DNA of 64,000 bases from Paenibacillus sp. HB172176. GTDB lineage: Bacteria; Bacillota; Bacilli; Paenibacillales; Paenibacillaceae. Each line of letters begins with the position of its first letter. Positions within the stretch are counted from its first letter, which is position 1. A model generated the notes under the pieces. It worked only from the letters and a program-made list of their open reading frames with translations. It was not told the origin of the DNA and searched no databases. Of the stretch, positions 60,838 to 64,000 are shown in pieces. The stretch lies in contig NZ_JAATHD010000001.1 in NCBI RefSeq assembly GCF_011947265.1, positions 442,041 through 506,040 of the forward strand. The letters run 5' to 3'. The position numbers and the translations under genes were made by a program.

Positions 60838-62724
60838 ATGAAGACATGTATATTGAATGAGCGCGATTATTATCGAAGAGTGTATGGAGGCTGGCTTGGC
60901 AAAAATATTGGCGGAACGCTTGGAGCGCCGGTCGAGGGCAAGAAGGAGCTGCTGTCGCTGGACTTCTATCCGGTGCTGCAGGACGGACCGCTTGAGAATG
61001 ACGATCTGGATCTGCAGCTTGTCTGGCTTCATGCGCTGGAGCAATACGGCCCGAAGCTGACGAGCAAGGAGCTGGGGCAGGAGTGGCTGGAGCATGTTTT
61101 CTTCCCGTTCGATGAGTACGGTTACGCGCTGACGAATCTGCGTAGAGGCATTACGCCGCCGCTCGCCGGTCAATTTAATAATCCGTTCACGAATTGCATG
61201 GGTTCGCCAATCCGCTCCGAAATCTGGGGCATGGCTTCGCCAGGCGCGCCGCATGTGGCCGCTCATTATGCTTATCAGGATGCGGTGGTCGATCATGCGG
61301 GGGGCGAGGGCGTATACGGCGAGATGTTCTTCGCCGCCATTGAAAGCGCCGTCTTCATCGTGCAGGATCGCGATCGCCTGATTGAGATTGGCATGTCGTA
61401 TATTCCGGCGGAGAGCCGGACGACGAAGGCGCTGCGCGACCTGCTCCACTGGCACAAGGAGGGCAAGAGCTGGCTTGAGGCGCGCGAGCTGATCTTGAAG
61501 CATCATGGGGACGATAACTTTACGGATGCGCCGCAAAATATCGCGTTCACCATACTTGGCTGGCTGTACGGGGAAGATTTCGAGGATGCGATTCTGAAAG
61601 CAGTGAACTGCGGCTATGATACGGATTGCACAGCGGCGACGCTTGGCGCGATTCTGGGGATGATCTCAGGCCCTGAGGGCTTGCCGGAGCGATGGGTCAA
61701 GCCGGTTGGCGACCGCATCGTCGTCAGCGCGCCGATCAAGGGCTTCCCGGCGCCCGCCAATCTTGATGAGCTGACGAAGCGGACGATTCGCATGGGCAAG
61801 CATGTGCTTGCCGCGTGGGATACCGATATTATTGTGCATGACCAGCTCGCTACAGATCTGACCGGCATTATAGCGGAGACCAGTGACGCTGTGCGAGAAT
61901 TATGGGAACGGAACGCATCGGTCGATCGCAGGCTTCTTCCCGCGAATTCGATCGAGCCGCTCGGACTCGAGCTGCGAATTGACTATGGAAGCGGAGGGCC
62001 GGCTATCTCGCGCGGTCAGCGGAAGCGCGTCAGTGTTGAAGTCATTAATCATTCCCTGACATGCTGGAGAGGAACGGTTGCGCTTGAATGTCCAAGAGAG
62101 TGGGAGGAAACGACCGCTCAAGACATGTTGCTGGAAGCGGGAGAATCGTCGGTATTCGAATGGGAAGTCGTTATGAATGGCGGAGCGGCTCCTTCATACG
62201 AGCTGACGCTAATCGTGAACAGAGAGCATGACGGCGCATTGTGGGCGTCTTGCAAGGAGCGGCTCGCTTTAACGGCGGCATCGGAATGGACCGTGTGGGG
62301 ACCGGGAGCCGAGGCTGACTCTGGCGGGACGAAGGCTGTCTTCGGCGGCAATCGCATCGAGTGGGAGAACGTCTTGCCGAACGAGGGAGACGGCGTTTAT
62401 CGGGCGCAGACGCGGCTATGCAATCCGGTCGAGCGCAGGCTGCGGCTAATAACGGCTTCGAGCGGCCTCGTCTCTGCATCGCTGAACGGCCAGACAATCA
62501 TTGATTGCGCTGAGAAGGAGGAATTCATGCCTGCTTATCATCGCGCGCCGAAGAGTCAGTCTGCAGAATTGACGCTTCCGGCAGGTCAGCACGAGCTGGA
62601 GATTTCCGCGCAGCGGGACGGCGAGCCGCTTATGGTCTATGTATTGCCTGTCGCGGTGCAGAAGACGAAGCAGCCGGGTCCGTTCTACTATTATACAGAC
62701 ATGTTATTCCTGAATGAGGAGTAG
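60838..62724 (+). CDS. ADP-ribosylglycohydrolase-fold protein with C-terminal beta-domain
   Basis: A 628-aa protein. ATG 60838 has GGAGGA at 60824-60829; a TTG just before it is ignored. The N-terminal ~360 residues have the DraG/ARH fold: YGGWLGKNIGGTLGAP at the start, ENDDLDLQLVW where family members have a T/S-D-D-T type metal site, and GYDTDCTAATLGAILG near residue 260 for the second metal site. The C-terminal ~250 residues are beta-rich with no signature I recognise. Canonical enzymes remove ADP-ribose, but members in sugar-import loci probably act on N- or O-glycosidic bonds of other sugars. The first metal site is altered (NDDLD), so classical activity is doubtful. It lies between an AraC regulator and a sugar importer. 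Confidence 0.82.
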   Translation: MKTCILNERDYYRRVYGGWLGKNIGGTLGAPVEGKKELLSLDFYPVLQDGPLENDDLDLQLVWLHALEQYGPKLTSKELGQEWLEHVFFPFDEYGYALTNLRRGITPPLAGQFNNPFTNCMGSPIRSEIWGMASPGAPHVAAHYAYQDAVVDHAGGEGVYGEMFFAAIESAVFIVQDRDRLIEIGMSYIPAESRTTKALRDLLHWHKEGKSWLEARELILKHHGDDNFTDAPQNIAFTILGWLYGEDFEDAILKAVNCGYDTDCTAATLGAILGMISGPEGLPERWVKPVGDRIVVSAPIKGFPAPANLDELTKRTIRMGKHVLAAWDTDIIVHDQLATDLTGIIAETSDAVRELWERNASVDRRLLPANSIEPLGLELRIDYGSGGPAISRGQRKRVSVEVINHSLTCWRGTVALECPREWEETTAQDMLLEAGESSVFEWEVVMNGGAAPSYELTLIVNREHDGALWASCKERLALTAASEWTVWGPGAEADSGGTKAVFGGNRIEWENVLPNEGDGVYRAQTRLCNPVERRLRLITASSGLVSASLNGQTIIDCAEKEEFMPAYHRAPKSQSAELTLPAGQHELEISAQRDGEPLMVYVLPVAVQKTKQPGPFYYYTDMLFLNEE

Positions 62725-62825
62725 TCGAGCGCTTAGGGATCGCATGCAGCTGCAGCTTGTCAATTTCAGCTTGTCACAGTTACAGGAATGATTGAATTCA
62801 GCAATGCTCCTGTTGATTCGCTTTA

Positions 62826-62875
62826 AGAAGACCGCCTTCCTTCATCAGGAAGAGCGGTCTTCTCGTCTTTTCTCA
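62826..62875. terminator. Terminator between convergent genes
   Basis: AGAAGACCGC (62826-62835) pairs with GCGGTCTTCT (62854-62863), with an inner TTCCT/AGGAA stem. TTTT follows at 62868-62871. It ends the + glycohydrolase gene and the minus permease operon. Confidence 0.8.
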
Positions 62876-62878
62876 TTG

Positions 62879-63757
62879 TTACTCCTTCACCGACCCCATC
62901 ACAATCCCCTTCACGAAGAAGCGCTGCAGGAACGGGTAGACCGCCAGAATAGGCAGCATCGCGATGAAGATTTGCGCCGCCTTGACGCTGCGATTGGAGA
63001 GCTGCTCCAGATCCTCGAAATCGATGCCGGTCTTGCTGAGATCGAGCGCGACGACGATGGTCTGCAGCAAAGTGGCCAGCGGCCACTGCTCCGGGGAGCG
63101 CATATACAGCATGCCGTCGAACCAGTTGTTCCAGTGCCCTACCATGGTGAACAAGGAGAGCGTGGCTATCGCTGGCATTGAGATAGGCAGATAGACGGAA
63201 GCGAGAATGCGGAAGGACGTGGCGCCGTCCATTGTTGCGGCCTCGTCAAGCTCCTTCGGAAGCGCACGGAAGAAGTTCATCATGAGAATAATATTCCATA
63301 CATTCAGCAGATGCGGAATAACATAGACCCAGAACGAGCCGACGAGCCCGATCTTCTGAACGAGCAGATAATGCGGAATGAGGCCTGCGTCGAAAACCAT
63401 GATGATTAGAAAAAACCATACATAAAAATTGCGAGGCTTGAAGTCGATGCTGCTTCGAGACAACGGAAAGGCCGCCAGGACAGTAACGGCCATCGCCATC
63501 ACGGTTCCGATCAAGGTACGCAGAGCGGAAATTTCAATGGCGTGCATGAAGTTGTCGTTTCCGAAGGTCTTCTCATAGCTTTCCAGATTGAAGTCTATCG
63601 GGAAGAAGGTGACGAGATTCGCTTCGGCTGCAGCCTTGCCGCTAAGCGAGACGGCAAATATATGCAGCATGGGCAGCACGCAGAGCAGCGATACGACAAT
63701 CAGAATGAAGACATTGCTGTAGTAAAAGGCTTTGTAAGTCGGATTTTTATAGTACAT
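62879..63757 (-). CDS. ABC transporter permease (LplC/YtcP type)
   Basis: A 292-aa protein with six membrane segments, the EAA loop DEAATMDGATSFRILASVYLP and the C-terminus FVKGIVMGSVKE. GGAGG lies 10 bases before the ATG. It is the second permease of an importer whose first permease gene is cut by the window edge 30 bp upstream. The binding protein is expected outside the window or elsewhere. Confidence 0.92.
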   Translation of the reverse strand: MYYKNPTYKAFYYSNVFILIVVSLLCVLPMLHIFAVSLSGKAAAEANLVTFFPIDFNLESYEKTFGNDNFMHAIEISALRTLIGTVMAMAVTVLAAFPLSRSSIDFKPRNFYVWFFLIIMVFDAGLIPHYLLVQKIGLVGSFWVYVIPHLLNVWNIILMMNFFRALPKELDEAATMDGATSFRILASVYLPISMPAIATLSLFTMVGHWNNWFDGMLYMRSPEQWPLATLLQTIVVALDLSKTGIDFEDLEQLSNRSVKAAQIFIAMLPILAVYPFLQRFFVKGIVMGSVKE

Positions 63758-63787
63758 GGATGGTTGACCTCCAGCAGATTATTCGAG

Positions 63788-64000
63788 CTAAAACACACGG
63801 TAATTCGTCCACTTGTAAGCGCAATAGTAGCCTCCGCCGATAAGAATGAAGCCGATCAGAGATTTGAACAGCCCGACGGCCGCCGCTAGACTGTATTGGC
63901 CGCCTTGAAAATTGCGGAAGACGAAGGTATCGACGATATCGCCCTTCTCCAGCACCAGCGAATTGATCAGGTTATAGATCTGATCGAAATTCGCGTTCAG
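63788..64000 (-). CDS. ABC transporter permease (LplB type), C-terminal fragment
   Basis: The last 70 codons of a permease are seen, entering from the right edge and ending in TAG at 63788-63790. The fragment reads NFDQIYNLINSLV, then DTFVFRNFQGGQYSLAAAVGL and the last membrane segment (SLIGFILIGGGYY), matching the C-terminus of the LplB-type permeases at 31217 and 40603. It is the partner of the permease downstream on the same strand. Confidence 0.88.
   Translation of the reverse strand: MNANFDQIYNLINSLVLEKGDIVDTFVFRNFQGGQYSLAAAVGLFKSLIGFILIGGGYYCAYKWTNYRVF

Overview
The window looks like a chromosomal stretch of a Gram-positive, moderate-GC Paenibacillaceae bacterium (Paenibacillus or Cohnella type). 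Three things point there: secreted proteins anchored by S-layer homology (SLH) domains, LplB/YtcP-type sugar importers paired with YesM/YesN-type two-component systems, and CcpA-like cre sites. This is inferred from gene content only; no rRNA or tRNA is present. No carbohydrate importer here has its own ATPase, so all presumably borrow a shared MsmX-type ATPase encoded elsewhere.

Region 1 (1-16.6 kb) is a cell-surface and regulator block. It holds the 3' part of a hybrid histidine kinase, a REC-SARP response regulator, an AT-rich MinD-like ATPase, two large SLH proteins (1340 and 2377 aa) and a second REC-SARP regulator. The MinD-like gene lies between two diverged ~155-bp direct repeats, and the downstream copy carries a relic of the regulator's last codons. 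The promoters of the MinD gene and of both SLH genes share an 11-bp-phased direct repeat (AGAATTTNGNNAGAAT) 7 bp before a TANNNT -10. This geometry resembles SARP-family operators. I propose a small surface-protein regulon run by the kinase and the REC-SARP regulators, and consider it the most interesting signal in the window.

Region 2 (16.6-28.2 kb) contains an AraC regulator divergent from a ThuA-Gfo/Idh oxidoreductase pair, an Rpn-family nuclease between terminators, and a two-component system divergent from a sugar ABC importer with a cytoplasmic sulfatase. The divergent promoter region carries a cre site and three helically phased direct repeats. This locus probably handles a sulfated glycan fragment.

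Region 3 (28.2-49.5 kb) contains two further glycan loci. A membrane-bound AraC regulator is divergent from an importer plus a YetA-like (PcRGLX family) protein, probably for rhamnogalacturonan. A YesM/YesN system is divergent from an importer, a secreted golvesin/Asp-box beta-propeller protein, a sialate-lyase-like aldolase and an FAD-dependent oxidoreductase.

Region 4 (49.5-64 kb) holds a secreted stalk/BsuPI protein, a large PL1-PL9 pectate lyase behind a cre site, an AraC/GyrI regulator and a divergent Fur-boxed siderophore-iron uptake system. It ends with an AraC regulator divergent from an ADP-ribosylglycohydrolase-family protein and the end of another sugar importer that runs off the window. 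Overall the window is a plant-polysaccharide (pectin, rhamnogalacturonan, possibly sulfated or acidic glycan) utilisation and cell-surface region.
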